A DNA stretch of 64,000 nucleotides from Chryseobacterium lathyri (GTDB lineage: Bacteria > Bacteroidota > Bacteroidia > Flavobacteriales > Weeksellaceae), in assembly GCF_030812195.1 (NCBI RefSeq), contig NZ_JAUSSF010000001.1, forward strand, positions 1,054,001-1,118,000. Direction: 5' to 3'. This document shows, piece after piece, positions 1-9,980 of the stretch. The position numbers and the translations under genes are program-made. Numbering within the stretch: the stretch's first letter is position 1; the number at the start of each line of letters is the position of its first letter. The notes under the pieces are model-generated. The model was not told the origin of the DNA. It worked only from the letters and a program-made list of their open reading frames with translations, and did not search any database.

Positions 1-52
1 TGGCTAAAGCCAATTGATTTAATTATTTTGTGTAAACGGGCTAAAGCCCATT
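1..52. repeat. Tandem short palindromes (GGCTAAAGCC family)
   Basis: Two related palindromes, TGGCTAAAGCCA at 1-12 and GGGCTAAAGCCC at 38-49, are separated by an AT-rich spacer. This is the pattern of dispersed intergenic repeats of flavobacteria. The array may continue to the left of the window. It lies downstream of the uronate operon and contains no gene. Confidence 0.5.
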
Positions 53-133
53 GCTATTGATACAGAATTTGTGTTTATTTGTGAAAAAAATTGTGCTATT
101 TGTGGTTAAAAATCAAGCTTAATTTAACCAAAA

Positions 134-167
134 GAAAATGCTTCCCACAAATGTAGAAAGCATTTTC
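134..167 (-). terminator. Terminator of the uronate operon
   Basis: A perfect 10-bp stem (GAAAATGCTT paired with AAGCATTTTC) has a 14-nt loop and, on the minus strand, is followed by TTTT. It lies about 30 bp after the uxaA stop and is the only clear terminator after the eight-gene minus-strand operon. Confidence 0.7.
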
Positions 168-195
168 AGCCCTAATATTAATATAATTAAAACAA

Positions 196-1809
196 TTATA
201 AACTTACTCCTCTTCTCCAGGGAATAAAATCGTTTTGATTTAAAATTGCGGCTTTTGTTTTTACCTCTCCGCTTGCGACTTCGATGATAAATTCTAAAAG
301 CTCTTCTGCCTTTTCGTCGATTGTTTTTTCACCTGTAATCACGTCTCCTGTGTTGAAATCGATGATGTCGGGCATTCTTTGGGATAAAGCAGTATTTGAT
401 GAAATTTTTACCACAGGAACAACCGGATTTCCAGTCGGAGTTCCTAAACCTGTCGTAAATAAAACCACATTTGAGCCGGAACCGACCAAAGCAGTCGTAC
501 ATTCCACATCATTTCCAGGTGTGCACAATAAATTCAAACCTGGTTCCTTGATATATTCTGTAAAATCGAGAACGTCATTTATTGGTGATGAACCGCCTTT
601 TTTAGCTGCTCCTGCGGATTTCATGGCATCAGTTATCAATCCATCCTTAATATTCCCCGGTGACGGATTCATATCAAAACCTGAACCTGCAGCAACGACT
701 GATTCTTCGAAATCTTTCATTAACTGTAAAAATCTTTCGGCATCTTCTTCTTTAACACAACGGTTTACCAATTCCTGCTCTACTCCACATAATTCCGGGA
801 ATTCTGAAAGGATCGTTGAACCTCCGATTCCTGCCATTAAATCTGATAATTGTCCTAAAACCGGATTGGCAGAAATTCCTGAAAAACCGTCTGAACCACC
901 ACATTCCAATCCTAAAACCAGTTTAGAAATTGGTGCCGGTTTTCTTTCGATTTCATTGGCTTTTTTGATTGCTTCGTAAGAATCTTTGATGATTCCATTC
1001 AGCATTTCATCAACCGTTCCTGATTTTTGCTGTTCGTAAACAATGATCGGTTTTTTATTATTCGGACTGATTTTTTCCAATGCATCTTTAAAAATCTGAA
1101 CCTGTAAATTCTGGCAACCCAGGCTCAAAACCGTTGCTCCGGCTACATTCGGATTATTCACATAACCTGCCAGTAACCTTCCTAATGCTTCTGCATCCTG
1201 ACGAATTCCGCCACAACCGCCCTGATGAGTGATGAATTTAACTTCAATATTTTTAAAAACTCTTGAATCCTGCTCTTCATCAACAGCAGTTTCCGCCTCA
1301 GAATTATTGATTAATGATCTTAATAATAACTGGTGTTTTGTTACTTTTTCAAACAGCAATTCCTTTTCAAAAACATCTTTTAAAATCTCAACATTTCTGT
1401 TTTCACAAAAAACCAACGGGAAAAATAACCAGACATTTTCTGTTCCAACCTGCCCGTCTTCACGGTGATAACCCATAAAAGTTTTATCTTTCCATTTGTC
1501 AACATTCGGAGCGGTCCATGAAGTTGTTTCAGTTTTGCCCTCTACCTTTGCACTTTGGTGTTTAACATTTTCAGTCGTGATAACCTCTCCTTTTCGGATC
1601 GGCTGACTCGCTTTTCCCACCAAAACCCCATACATAATGATCTCGTCTCCAATCGTAAGATCTTCGGTCACGAATTTGTGTTTTGCCTTCGTGTCTTTTA
1701 TAATGTCATACGTAAGATCGCCCAAAGTAACAGTTTCCCCCTGCGTGAGATCAACCAATGCCACTGCTACATTATCTTTGGGATTTACTTTCAGCACTTT
1801 CTTTTGCAT
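196..1809 (-). CDS. uxaA: Altronate dehydratase (UxaA)
   Basis: Dehydrates D-altronate to 2-keto-3-deoxygluconate (KDG), the last specific step of the galacturonate isomerase route, in the cytoplasm. The 537 residues begin with an SAF-like segment (about 10-85), followed by the UxaA catalytic region with the Cys-rich stretches HQGGCGGIRQD and GLECGGSDGFSG and a C-terminal GTPTGNPVVPVVK segment. Cys and His residues in these motifs fit the iron requirement known for the family. It is slightly longer than the E. coli protein. It is the last gene of the operon, 6 bp after uxaB, so the two are almost certainly co-translated. There is no sign of damage. Confidence 0.95.
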   Translation of the reverse strand: MQKKVLKVNPKDNVAVALVDLTQGETVTLGDLTYDIIKDTKAKHKFVTEDLTIGDEIIMYGVLVGKASQPIRKGEVITTENVKHQSAKVEGKTETTSWTAPNVDKWKDKTFMGYHREDGQVGTENVWLFFPLVFCENRNVEILKDVFEKELLFEKVTKHQLLLRSLINNSEAETAVDEEQDSRVFKNIEVKFITHQGGCGGIRQDAEALGRLLAGYVNNPNVAGATVLSLGCQNLQVQIFKDALEKISPNNKKPIIVYEQQKSGTVDEMLNGIIKDSYEAIKKANEIERKPAPISKLVLGLECGGSDGFSGISANPVLGQLSDLMAGIGGSTILSEFPELCGVEQELVNRCVKEEDAERFLQLMKDFEESVVAAGSGFDMNPSPGNIKDGLITDAMKSAGAAKKGGSSPINDVLDFTEYIKEPGLNLLCTPGNDVECTTALVGSGSNVVLFTTGLGTPTGNPVVPVVKISSNTALSQRMPDIIDFNTGDVITGEKTIDEKAEELLEFIIEVASGEVKTKAAILNQNDFIPWRRGVSL

Positions 1810-1815
1810 AATTTT

Positions 1816-3279
1816 TTAAGAATAAAATTGTATAAAGTTGTAATATGCAGTTTCGATATCATTATGGTCAATTTCCCACAATGCTTTTGCTACTGCAGAT
1901 TTCAAACCGCTAACCTTTGTAAGGTCTGTTTCCCAGAAAATGGTTTCACTTAACGCCAACTCGGTGACTTTATCGTAATTTTCGTTTGCCCAAATTTCTT
2001 TAAATCGGTTTACTATTGCTTCCTCATCATTTAAAGGTAGAGACTTTTCATCAAAATTCCCTTGGTAGAATCTGATTAAACTTGTCAATGAGAAGGTTAA
2101 ATTAAGTGGTAATTTATGGTTAATTTCCACATATTTTAACAAGCTTGGAAGAATTCTCACTTTAAATTTAGAAACAAAATACAACGCGATACTTGCCTGA
2201 TAATGCTTGATAAAAGGATTTCTGAATCGGTCGAAAACTTCTTCAGCAAAATCCGTCAGTTCAGTTTCATCTAAACCTAAAGTTGGATTCACTTCATTGA
2301 ATATCGTTTCACTTAAAAATTTACCTAAAAACTGATCATCAATAGATTCTTTTACCGTTTCCTTTCCTGATAAAATCGCCGGAGCCAACATCAATGTATG
2401 ACCACCATTCAAAATTCTTACTTTTCTCAAACGATATGGCTGAATATTATCAACAACCAAAATCTGTTCGTCAATTTTATCGAAAGGAATTCTTTCTTTT
2501 AAATTTGCCGCATCCTGGATCACAAAAAGCAGAAATACTTCCGAAACTACCATCATCTGATCCTCATAATCCAACTGATCTTCATATGTGTCTGCATCAT
2601 CTTTAGGATAACCCGGAACAATCCTGTCTACCAATGTGTTATGGAAATAATTATTTTGTTCAATCCATTGCACAAAGTTAGCTTCTAAATTCCAAAGTCG
2701 GGCATATTTTAAGATCATTTCTTTTAAAGCTAAAGCATTGTCTTCGATCAATTCACAAGGAATAATTCTCAAGCCTTTATCTTCTGCTCCATTGAAATGT
2801 TTGAATCTTTCGTGTAATAAAACCGTTAGTTTCGCAGGAAAATTTTTGTGCGGACCAGTGTAATCATTTTCTGATTCGTCGTAAGCAATTCCTGTTTCTG
2901 TTGTATTGGAAAAGATAAATTCTAATTCTTTTTCTTTTGCCAACACTAAGAATTCGTCGTAGTTTGTATAAGGATTGATTGACTTCTGAATCGCAGAAAT
3001 CACCTGTTTTGTATCAATAATCTCCCCTTTCTTAATTCCTCTTGAAAAAAGTGTGTATAAATTATCCTGCTCTTCCAATTTATGAACCGAACCGCCCGGA
3101 GTCGGCTGAACGTTTACGATTCCTGCATTAAATCCTGCTTCTTTATTTAGTTTATCAATCACATAATCTGTGAATCCTCTCATGAAATTTCCGCCTCCAA
3201 ATTGTACAATTTTGATGGGAAGCTTTTCCTGAGAATCAATTAATTCACGATTTAATTTTTGTTTTGTCTGATTTTCCAT
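1816..3279 (-). CDS. uxaB: Tagaturonate reductase (UxaB)
   Basis: NADH-dependent reduction of D-tagaturonate to D-altronate, between UxaC and UxaA. The nucleotide-binding motif VQFGGGNFMRGF lies near the N-terminus and KVRILNGGHT in the middle, as in mannitol-dehydrogenase-type polyol/uronate reductases. The frame is open 14 codons further upstream (to 3321), but the start at 3279 (MENQTKQ) gives 487 residues, the usual family length, and is preceded by an A-rich AAAAAAG stretch. It is tightly linked to uxaA. The reductase could in principle be fructuronate-specific (UxuB), but pairing with uxaA rather than uxuA favours the altronate branch. Confidence 0.92.
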   Translation of the reverse strand: MENQTKQKLNRELIDSQEKLPIKIVQFGGGNFMRGFTDYVIDKLNKEAGFNAGIVNVQPTPGGSVHKLEEQDNLYTLFSRGIKKGEIIDTKQVISAIQKSINPYTNYDEFLVLAKEKELEFIFSNTTETGIAYDESENDYTGPHKNFPAKLTVLLHERFKHFNGAEDKGLRIIPCELIEDNALALKEMILKYARLWNLEANFVQWIEQNNYFHNTLVDRIVPGYPKDDADTYEDQLDYEDQMMVVSEVFLLFVIQDAANLKERIPFDKIDEQILVVDNIQPYRLRKVRILNGGHTLMLAPAILSGKETVKESIDDQFLGKFLSETIFNEVNPTLGLDETELTDFAEEVFDRFRNPFIKHYQASIALYFVSKFKVRILPSLLKYVEINHKLPLNLTFSLTSLIRFYQGNFDEKSLPLNDEEAIVNRFKEIWANENYDKVTELALSETIFWETDLTKVSGLKSAVAKALWEIDHNDIETAYYNFIQFYS

Positions 3280-3411
3280 CTTTTTTAACTCGATGATTTT
3301 ATTTTTTAACGCAATGGGCACAAAGTTTTTTTGTAATTATTGCTGTTGATTTTTAAGTTCGCAAAGGCGTTTGACTCAGCGAAGAATGTTAACTTTTACA
3401 AAGAACTATTT

Positions 3412-4941
3412 TTACTTACTTATCACTTTATATTTAGGAACTAATGATTTCATTACGGTCCAAGCAATTAAATATGCCACTGCACAGATTGAAAAAATAA
3501 TCATGTAACCTTTGTCGATTCCGTCTGAGATTACAGCCCCTGATTTTTCTAATTGCTCAAAAAAACCTTCCGGTAAACGTTCGTTGATGTATTGAGGATA
3601 TTTTTCTAACAATGGAATTCCGTCAACTGTCGTCCAGGCTTTATGAGCATGATCAAACAATACGCCAGAAGATTTATTGATTAAAAATGATCCGATTCCT
3701 CCCGCCATTCCACCAATTCCTGTGATGGTTGCAATGGCTTTTTTAGGAAACATATCGCCGACTGTCGAGAAAATATTTGCCGACCAAGCCTGGTGCGCTG
3801 CTCCAGCAATTCCGATAATCAACACCGGAAGCCAATAGGTAAATGTGCCTAAAGGTTGTGCTAAAAGCGCTAACAAAGGGAAAAATGCAAAAATCAACAT
3901 GGCTTTCATTCTTCCTGCATAGGCGTTCATTCCTTTTTTTTCAACGAAATATTTTGGAAGCCAACCTCCGATAATTGACAGTAAAGTAATCATATAAAGG
4001 ACGAATAAAGGTAATGCACTTTGTGTGGAATCCATCTTGTAGACTGAGCTTAAGTAAGCCGGTGTCCAGAATAAAAAGAACCACCAAATCCCGTCTGTCA
4101 TGAATTTTCCGAACGCAAAAGCCCAGGTTTGTCTGTAGCTGAAACATTCTCTGAAAGTAAATTTCTTCTCAGGAATACTTGAATCTTCATTCGGTATATC
4201 ATCCTGGTCCTGTTGAATATATGTTAACTCATGTTCATTAACTTTATGATGTTCGTGAGGCTTTTTGTAATAGAAAACCCAAAGTCCCATCCATACAAAC
4301 CCCAATGCTCCGATAATGATAAATGCCCATTCCCAACCCATAGATTTAGCAATAAAAGGAATGGTAACCGGCGCTGCCAAAGCTCCAACCGTTGCCCCTG
4401 CATTAAAAATACTTGTAGCTAAAGCTCTGTCTTTTTTAGGAAAATATTCTGCCGTAGTTTTGATTGCAGCGGGAAAGTTTCCTGCTTCACCAACCGCCAA
4501 AACGAAACGTGCAAAAATAAACAACGTTACACTCGTACTGATGATTGCACCAACATTGTCAACCCGACTGATAATTTCTTTAGATTCAACAAAACCTACC
4601 AGCCAGTTTCCTGTTAAAACACCTGAAGTTGCAATTCCGCAAAAAGCGTGTAAAACCGCCCCAACAGACCAAATTGCGATTGCCCAAAGGAAACCTTTTT
4701 TGGTATCCATCCAATCCACAAATTTCCCAGCGAAAAGCATACTCACCGCATAGAAAATAGAAAATAATGCTGTAATATTTCCGTAATCGTTATTGTTCCA
4801 GTGAAATTCGGGTGCGATGAAGTCTTTCCATGTCAATGACAATACCTGACGATCCATATAATTGATGGTCGTGGCAATGAACAGCAAAAAGCATATCGTC
4901 CATCTGAATGTACTCGGTTTAAGAGACTTAACTGAACTCAT
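3412..4941 (-). CDS. exuT: Hexuronate MFS transporter (ExuT-like)
   Basis: Major-facilitator protein of the anion:cation symporter branch, expected to import galacturonate or glucuronate across the inner membrane. The N-terminus shows the first membrane helix and the loop INYMDRQVLS typical of ExuT/GudP-like carriers. About twelve hydrophobic segments follow, with the conserved region FARFVLAVGEAGNFPAAIKT in the first half. The 509 residues include a soluble insertion of about 45 residues between TM3 and TM4 and another near residues 435-470, which lengthen it relative to E. coli ExuT. It lies in the middle of the operon with gaps of 151 bp before and about 130 bp after, so internal control is possible. 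Confidence 0.9.
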   Translation of the reverse strand: MSSVKSLKPSTFRWTICFLLFIATTINYMDRQVLSLTWKDFIAPEFHWNNNDYGNITALFSIFYAVSMLFAGKFVDWMDTKKGFLWAIAIWSVGAVLHAFCGIATSGVLTGNWLVGFVESKEIISRVDNVGAIISTSVTLFIFARFVLAVGEAGNFPAAIKTTAEYFPKKDRALATSIFNAGATVGALAAPVTIPFIAKSMGWEWAFIIIGALGFVWMGLWVFYYKKPHEHHKVNEHELTYIQQDQDDIPNEDSSIPEKKFTFRECFSYRQTWAFAFGKFMTDGIWWFFLFWTPAYLSSVYKMDSTQSALPLFVLYMITLLSIIGGWLPKYFVEKKGMNAYAGRMKAMLIFAFFPLLALLAQPLGTFTYWLPVLIIGIAGAAHQAWSANIFSTVGDMFPKKAIATITGIGGMAGGIGSFLINKSSGVLFDHAHKAWTTVDGIPLLEKYPQYINERLPEGFFEQLEKSGAVISDGIDKGYMIIFSICAVAYLIAWTVMKSLVPKYKVISK

Positions 4942-5092
4942 ATTAATTTTAGAATTAGTTATTGTTTGAATTTTTTTTAAATAATGATATTCGTTTTTAA
5001 TGCAAAGTCGCAGATATTTTTTGGATACTAACTATTCTTAAGTTCACAAAGGTGCTCTGCTAAGATTACAAAGTGTTCAGCTTATGGAATCA

Positions 5093-5752
5093 TTATTTTA
5101 AAGTCTGAATAATTTCCAATACTTTTTTAGTTTCATTTTCTATAGTTGTGTAGTCTTTAGCAAGCATTAATTCTTTACTTACCAATTTGCTTCCCATTCC
5201 CACGGCAGAAACACCGGCCTTGAACCAGCTTTCAATACTTTCTTTTGTAGTATCAACACCGCCGGTCGGCATAAACTTCAGGTTCGGAAAAACATCTTTG
5301 ATCGCACTCATAAATCCGACTCCTAAAGCATTTCCGGGAAATAATTTAATGAAAGTTACTCCTGAGTTCTCGGCTTCGATAATTTCTGTCGGAGTCATGC
5401 AGCCCGGACTGTAAAGCAAATCTTTTGGAATTAAAAATTCTGCAACTTCTGCCACAAAGCCCGGACTGATGAAAAAATCTGCACCTGCTTTATCATATTC
5501 TTCAGCTTGTTGTACATTCTTGATTGTTCCAATTCCCAAAAGCATTTCCGGCATTTCCGCGTTACGGATTTCTACCATTTTTGTGAAATTACTTAATGCT
5601 GCTTCGCCACGGCTTGTATATTCTACCGCGCGGATTCCGGCTTTGTAAAGTGATCTCAGTATTTCTAAAGTTACCGTTTCATCAGCGTTATAATATAAAG
5701 GTAAAACGCCCTGGTTGATGATGGTATTTGTAACGAATTGAATCTTTGTCAT
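5093..5752 (-). CDS. eda: KDPG/KHG aldolase (Eda)
   Basis: Cleaves 2-keto-3-deoxy-6-phosphogluconate to pyruvate and glyceraldehyde 3-phosphate, ending the uronate pathway. The 219-residue class I aldolase shows the ordered barrel motifs GIGTIKN, ADFFISPGF, YSPGCMTPTEI and FIKLFPG (Schiff-base Lys in IKLFP) and a phosphate-binding FMPTGGV. The length matches the family. It is separated from kdgK by 93 bp with no clear terminator, so read-through is expected. Confidence 0.94.
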   Translation of the reverse strand: MTKIQFVTNTIINQGVLPLYYNADETVTLEILRSLYKAGIRAVEYTSRGEAALSNFTKMVEIRNAEMPEMLLGIGTIKNVQQAEEYDKAGADFFISPGFVAEVAEFLIPKDLLYSPGCMTPTEIIEAENSGVTFIKLFPGNALGVGFMSAIKDVFPNLKFMPTGGVDTTKESIESWFKAGVSAVGMGSKLVSKELMLAKDYTTIENETKKVLEIIQTLK

Positions 5753-5845
5753 GTTTTTGACTTTTGTGTTAAGACTTCGGCTAGCTCAGTCTGACAATAT
5801 TTTATAGTTTAGGTTAATTGCTAAAAGCTAATCGCCAAAAGTCAT

Positions 5846-6853
5846 TTACCTTTTTATTCTTCCTCCTGAATTTCCGTTCATTACTTCCAGAATATCTTCT
5901 GCGCTGCAGTAATTGATGTCTCCCGGAATCGTATGCTTAATTGCACAGGCTGCATTGGCAAATTTCAATGCTTTTTCGTCATCAAAATTGATTAAACCAT
6001 AAATCAGACCTGCTGCAAAAGCATCACCTGTCCCGATTCTGTCCACCACAGGACTCACTTCTAAAAGTTCTGTTTCAAAATAACTTTCGTTGATCAGGGC
6101 TCTTCCCTGCGTTTGCTGAGAACTCGCCGTAACGCCGATTCTTATCTTGTCAAAAATCTTATGTATAGAAGGAATTTGTTGTTTTAATTCATTACAGGCT
6201 TCAATAAAACCTTCTTTATCCGGTGAAAACCGGGTTCCGAGAATTTCATTAATTTCATTCACTCCACCGATGAAAATCGTAGAATATGAAACCAATTCTT
6301 TCAAAACTTCGTTTCCGTTTTTTCCGTATTTCCAAAGGTTTGAGCGGTAAGCCGGGTCGGTTGTAACTTCAATCCCCAACTCACGGGCTGTTTGTAAACC
6401 TTCTTTCAGACTTTCATAAGCCGATTCGGAAATTCCGGGGCTGATACCTGTCCAGTGGAAATATCTGCAGCCTTCAAGGGCTTTTTTCCAGTCAATTTGT
6501 TCAGATTTAATATTCGCGAAAGAACCGTTTAATCGGTTGTAAGCGATTCTGCTGGCGCGAACTGATGAACCCACTTCCAAAAAATATAAACCTAAAGGAT
6601 ATTCATTTTTGTTGATGAAAGTCGTGTCAATCCCAAAACTTTTAATGAAAGAGACCGCTGATTCACCCACAAAATCATCAGAAACACTGCTGATATGTCT
6701 CACATGGCAACCCATTGTTGCCAATGAAGATGCTACATTAAGCTCTGTTCCGCCGAAAAAGAATTCCATTTCGTGGCTTTGCTTCATCGTTCTGTTTCCG
6801 GGTGGCGAAAGTCGCATGATGACTTCTCCGAATGTGACTATTTTGCTGCTCAT
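5846..6853 (-). CDS. kdgK: 2-keto-3-deoxygluconate kinase (KdgK)
   Basis: Phosphorylates KDG, where the galacturonate branch and the unsaturated-uronate (KduI/KduD) branch meet. It is a PfkB-type sugar kinase of 335 residues with the N-terminal FGEVIMRLSPPG, the substrate-side FGGTELNVASSLA and the C-terminal DRIGTGDAFAAGLIYG signature carrying the catalytic Asp and anion hole. It is slightly longer than the E. coli enzyme. It follows uxaC by 10 bp. Confidence 0.94.
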   Translation of the reverse strand: MSSKIVTFGEVIMRLSPPGNRTMKQSHEMEFFFGGTELNVASSLATMGCHVRHISSVSDDFVGESAVSFIKSFGIDTTFINKNEYPLGLYFLEVGSSVRASRIAYNRLNGSFANIKSEQIDWKKALEGCRYFHWTGISPGISESAYESLKEGLQTARELGIEVTTDPAYRSNLWKYGKNGNEVLKELVSYSTIFIGGVNEINEILGTRFSPDKEGFIEACNELKQQIPSIHKIFDKIRIGVTASSQQTQGRALINESYFETELLEVSPVVDRIGTGDAFAAGLIYGLINFDDEKALKFANAACAIKHTIPGDINYCSAEDILEVMNGNSGGRIKR

Positions 6854-6863
6854 AATTTTTTAA

Positions 6864-8261
6864 TTAAAAATCAAAATAATTTTTAGCATTATGATAACAA
6901 ATATCTGAAATTATTTTACCTATCATTTCAATATCATCAGGCAATTCACCATTTTTCATCTCTTCACCGAAAAGATTACACAATACTCTTCTGAAATATT
7001 CGTGTCTCGGGTAAGAAAGGAAGCTTCTGGAATCCGTTAACATTCCAACGAAACAGCTTATTAATCCCATGTTGGAAAGGGCATTCATCTGCTTGATCAT
7101 TCCGTCTTTCTGGTCAAGAAACCACCATCCTGAACCGAACTGTACTTTTCCTTTGATGCTGCCGTCGTTAAAATTTCCGATCATTGTCGCAAAAATCTCA
7201 TTGTCAGCAGGATTTAAGTTATATAAAATTGTCTTTGTTAATTTGTCTTTCCCGTCTAATGCATTTAATAATTTAGACAGAGTTTCAGCCTGAACGAAGT
7301 CACCGATAGAATCCCAGCCCGTATCCGGACCTAAAATTCTGTGCATTCTTTCATTATTATTTCTCAAAGCTCCCAAATGGAACTGCTGAACCCAGCCGAA
7401 TTTGTGATACGTTTCGCCCAAGAACAATAAAATAGCCGTTTTGAATTGATTCACCTGCTTTTCAGCAATCACTTTTCCTGATAATTTATCATTGAAAATG
7501 GTATTCACTTCCACTTCTGTATATTCTTCGAAAGAAATATTGTTCAATCCGTGGTCGCAGAGTCTGCATCCGTTTTCGTGGAAATATTCAATTCTTTTCA
7601 ATAAGGCGTCACACAACGTCTGGTAAGAATTAATTTCAATTCCGGCTGATTCTCCTAATTTCGAAATATAATCTGCAAAGTTGTGGTTTTCAATTAAAAT
7701 CGCTTTATCAGGACGGAAAGCTGTGCTTACTTTAATGCTGAAATCGCTTTTCGCTAAATCCTGGTGATAATTTAAAATATCTGTAGGATCTTCTGTTGTA
7801 CACAGAGATTCTACGTTCATCATTTTCAATAAACCTCTTGTCGATTTTTCAGGAGTCTGAAGCTGAGCGGTAATATTTTCGTAAATTTCTGATGCGTTGT
7901 CTGCATTTAATAATTCATCAATTCCGAAATATCTTTTTAATTCCAGATGTGTCCAGTGATACAAAGGATTTCTCAATGTATAAGGAACTGTTTTTGCCCA
8001 AGCTTCAAATTTTTCTTTATCTGAAGCATCTCCAGTAATGAATTTTTCGTTCACGCCTAATGTACGCATGGCTCTCCATTTGTAATGATCGCCGGCAATC
8101 CAAACCTTTGAGATATTTTCGAAAACAGTGTCTTCTGCAATATCTTTAGGAATCAAATGATTATGATAATCAATGATGGGTTGCTTTTCCGCATACTTGA
8201 AGTATAATTCTTCAGCGTATTTATTTTGTAATAAAAATTGATCTGTAATAAAAGGTTTCAT
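6864..8261 (-). CDS. uxaC: Glucuronate/galacturonate isomerase (UxaC)
   Basis: Interconverts galacturonate with tagaturonate (and glucuronate with fructuronate), the entry step for saturated uronates released by GH28 and GH105. The 465 residues match the family length. The amidohydrolase-like HNHL motif sits in PIIDYHNHLIPKDIAED near residue 30, and the C-terminal SFLSYPRHEYFRRVLCN is diagnostic. It lies 18 bp after kduD and 10 bp before kdgK. Confidence 0.96.
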   Translation of the reverse strand: MKPFITDQFLLQNKYAEELYFKYAEKQPIIDYHNHLIPKDIAEDTVFENISKVWIAGDHYKWRAMRTLGVNEKFITGDASDKEKFEAWAKTVPYTLRNPLYHWTHLELKRYFGIDELLNADNASEIYENITAQLQTPEKSTRGLLKMMNVESLCTTEDPTDILNYHQDLAKSDFSIKVSTAFRPDKAILIENHNFADYISKLGESAGIEINSYQTLCDALLKRIEYFHENGCRLCDHGLNNISFEEYTEVEVNTIFNDKLSGKVIAEKQVNQFKTAILLFLGETYHKFGWVQQFHLGALRNNNERMHRILGPDTGWDSIGDFVQAETLSKLLNALDGKDKLTKTILYNLNPADNEIFATMIGNFNDGSIKGKVQFGSGWWFLDQKDGMIKQMNALSNMGLISCFVGMLTDSRSFLSYPRHEYFRRVLCNLFGEEMKNGELPDDIEMIGKIISDICYHNAKNYFDF

Positions 8262-8279
8262 TCTAATCTAATTCTGTTG

Positions 8280-9062
8280 TTACTCATTAGCAGGTTTTCC
8301 GATGGTCGCCAAAATTCCGCCATCAACGTAAATAATCTGTCCGTTGATGAATCTGCTTGCATTCGAAGCCAAGAAAATTGCTGTTCCTGCAAGGTCTTCA
8401 GGGTTTCCCCATCTTCCTTCCGGCGTTCTGCTGATGATAAAATCGTTAAAAGGATGTCCGTCAACTCTGATAGGCTCTGTCTGAGAAGTCGCAAAATATC
8501 CGGGACCGATTCCGTTCACCTGAATATTGTACTTTGCCCATTCTGTCGCCAGATTTTTGGTAAGCATTTTCAGTCCGCCTTTTGCAGAAGCGTATGCTAC
8601 TACATTGTCACGACCCAGCTCACTCATCATCGAGCAGATGTTGATGATCTTTCCGGATTTTCTTTTGATCATGTATTTTCCAACTAATTTGGACATGATA
8701 AAAGGTCCTGTAAGATCTACATCGATTACTTTTCTAAAGTCTTCAACTTCCATTTCAATGGCCGGAACACGTTTGATGATTCCTGCATTGTTGACAAGGA
8801 TGTCTATTTTCCCATGAGCGGCTTCCATTAAAGCTACTTTCTGAGCAGCTTCCAGCTCATCCGTCACATCAAAAAGATAACCGGTTGCTTTATATCCTTT
8901 ATCGTGATAATAGTTTAAAGCTTCCTCTAATTTTGAAGGTGTCGTGCTTGTGATCGCCAGTTCAGCACCTGCAGCGGCAAGACCTTCAGCCATTGCCATT
9001 CCTAATCCGTGAGTACCGCCAGTTACAACGGCTACTTTACCGGATAAATCAAATAAATTCAT
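8280..9062 (-). CDS. kduD: 2-keto-3-deoxygluconate oxidoreductase (KduD)
   Basis: Short-chain dehydrogenase reducing 2,5-diketo-3-deoxygluconate (DKII) to KDG, the last step for unsaturated uronates produced by lyases. The Rossmann motif TGGTHGLGMA is at the N-terminus, NNAG near residue 91 and the catalytic YASAKGG near 155; the C-terminal INGQIIYVDGG is typical. The length (260) matches. It begins 9 bp after kduI. Its specificity is inferred from its neighbour kduI, because SDR sequences alone do not fix the substrate. Confidence 0.92.
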   Translation of the reverse strand: MNLFDLSGKVAVVTGGTHGLGMAMAEGLAAAGAELAITSTTPSKLEEALNYYHDKGYKATGYLFDVTDELEAAQKVALMEAAHGKIDILVNNAGIIKRVPAIEMEVEDFRKVIDVDLTGPFIMSKLVGKYMIKRKSGKIINICSMMSELGRDNVVAYASAKGGLKMLTKNLATEWAKYNIQVNGIGPGYFATSQTEPIRVDGHPFNDFIISRTPEGRWGNPEDLAGTAIFLASNASRFINGQIIYVDGGILATIGKPANE

Positions 9063-9071
9063 TAGAAAAAA

Positions 9072-9908
9072 TTACATTAGTTCGTTAGTTTTGATTCCGT
9101 CCATATCGCCGTAGTCCATATTCTCCCCGGCCATACCCCAGATAAAAGTATAATTAGAAGTTCCGACTCCTGAGTGGATTGACCATTCCGGAGACAGCAC
9201 TGCTTCACGGTTTTTCATAAAAATATGACGCGTTTCCTGAGGCTGTCCTAAGAAATGACTGATTGTCTGCCCTTCTTCCAAATCAAAATAAAAATACGCT
9301 TCCATTCTTCTGGTATGAGTATGCGCAGGCATTGTGTTCCAAACGCTTCCAGGTTGAAGTTCTGTCATTCCCATTTGAAGTTGACAGGTTTCAAGAACAG
9401 AATTTACAATCAGTTTGTTGATCGTACGTTTGTTGGCGTATTTTTCTTCCCCTAATTCTACAATTTCGGCTTCATTTTTCGTGATCTTTTTCGTCGGATA
9501 AGCATGATGCGCGGGAGCTGAGTTGATGTAAAAATAAGGTTGTGCATCGCCTGACTTTTCAAAAACCACTTCTTTAGCGCCTTTTCCGATGTATAAAGCT
9601 TCTTTGTTGGCAAGCTCATATACTTCGCCGTCTACTATTACTTTTCCGGCACCGCCGACATTGATGATACCTAGCTCTCTCCTGTCAAGGAAGTTTTCAG
9701 CTTTCAAATCATCTGTTGGTTCCAGTTTTAAAGCTTTTGATGAAGGCATTACACCTCCTACAATAAGCCTGTCGTACATAGAATAGACTAGTTTTATCTT
9801 ATCTTCATTAAATAAATCATTGATTAGAAACTCCCTCCTAAGATCTTCAGTGGTATACTTTTTTGCATCTTCAGGATGATGGGCGTAACGAAATTCTGAC
9901 TGTGTCAT
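9072..9908 (-). CDS. kduI: 5-keto-4-deoxyuronate isomerase (KduI)
   Basis: Isomerises 5-keto-4-deoxyuronate (DKI) to DKII. The 278 residues equal the length of E. coli KduI. The cupin metal site is visible in MPAHTHTRRMEAYFYFDL (His-x-His plus Glu) and again in the C-terminal WSIHSGVGTSNYTFIWGM. It is the first gene of the minus-strand operon. A LacI-type palindrome lies 55-72 bp upstream of its start, so it is the likely control point for the whole operon. Confidence 0.96.
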   Translation of the reverse strand: MTQSEFRYAHHPEDAKKYTTEDLRREFLINDLFNEDKIKLVYSMYDRLIVGGVMPSSKALKLEPTDDLKAENFLDRRELGIINVGGAGKVIVDGEVYELANKEALYIGKGAKEVVFEKSGDAQPYFYINSAPAHHAYPTKKITKNEAEIVELGEEKYANKRTINKLIVNSVLETCQLQMGMTELQPGSVWNTMPAHTHTRRMEAYFYFDLEEGQTISHFLGQPQETRHIFMKNREAVLSPEWSIHSGVGTSNYTFIWGMAGENMDYGDMDGIKTNELM

Positions 9909-9962
9909 ACTGCTTGATTTTTATACTTTTCTTTTGCGGTTTTATCAAAACCTATTAAACAT

Positions 9963-9980
9963 TGCGTAATCGATTGCATA
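9963..9980. promoter_or_regulatory. LacI-type operator upstream of kduI
   Basis: The 18-mer TGCGTAATCGATTGCATA is an imperfect palindrome centred on CG (6 of 9 positions symmetric, with a perfect AATCGATT core). It lies 55-72 bp before the kduI start codon. A CG-centred even palindrome is the hallmark of LacI-family operators. The regulator is not encoded in the window. Confidence 0.6.

Noticed and set aside
284..979. 231-codon plus-strand open frame
   Set aside because: It is antisense to uxaA, whose motifs are complete; the translated frame has no domain character.
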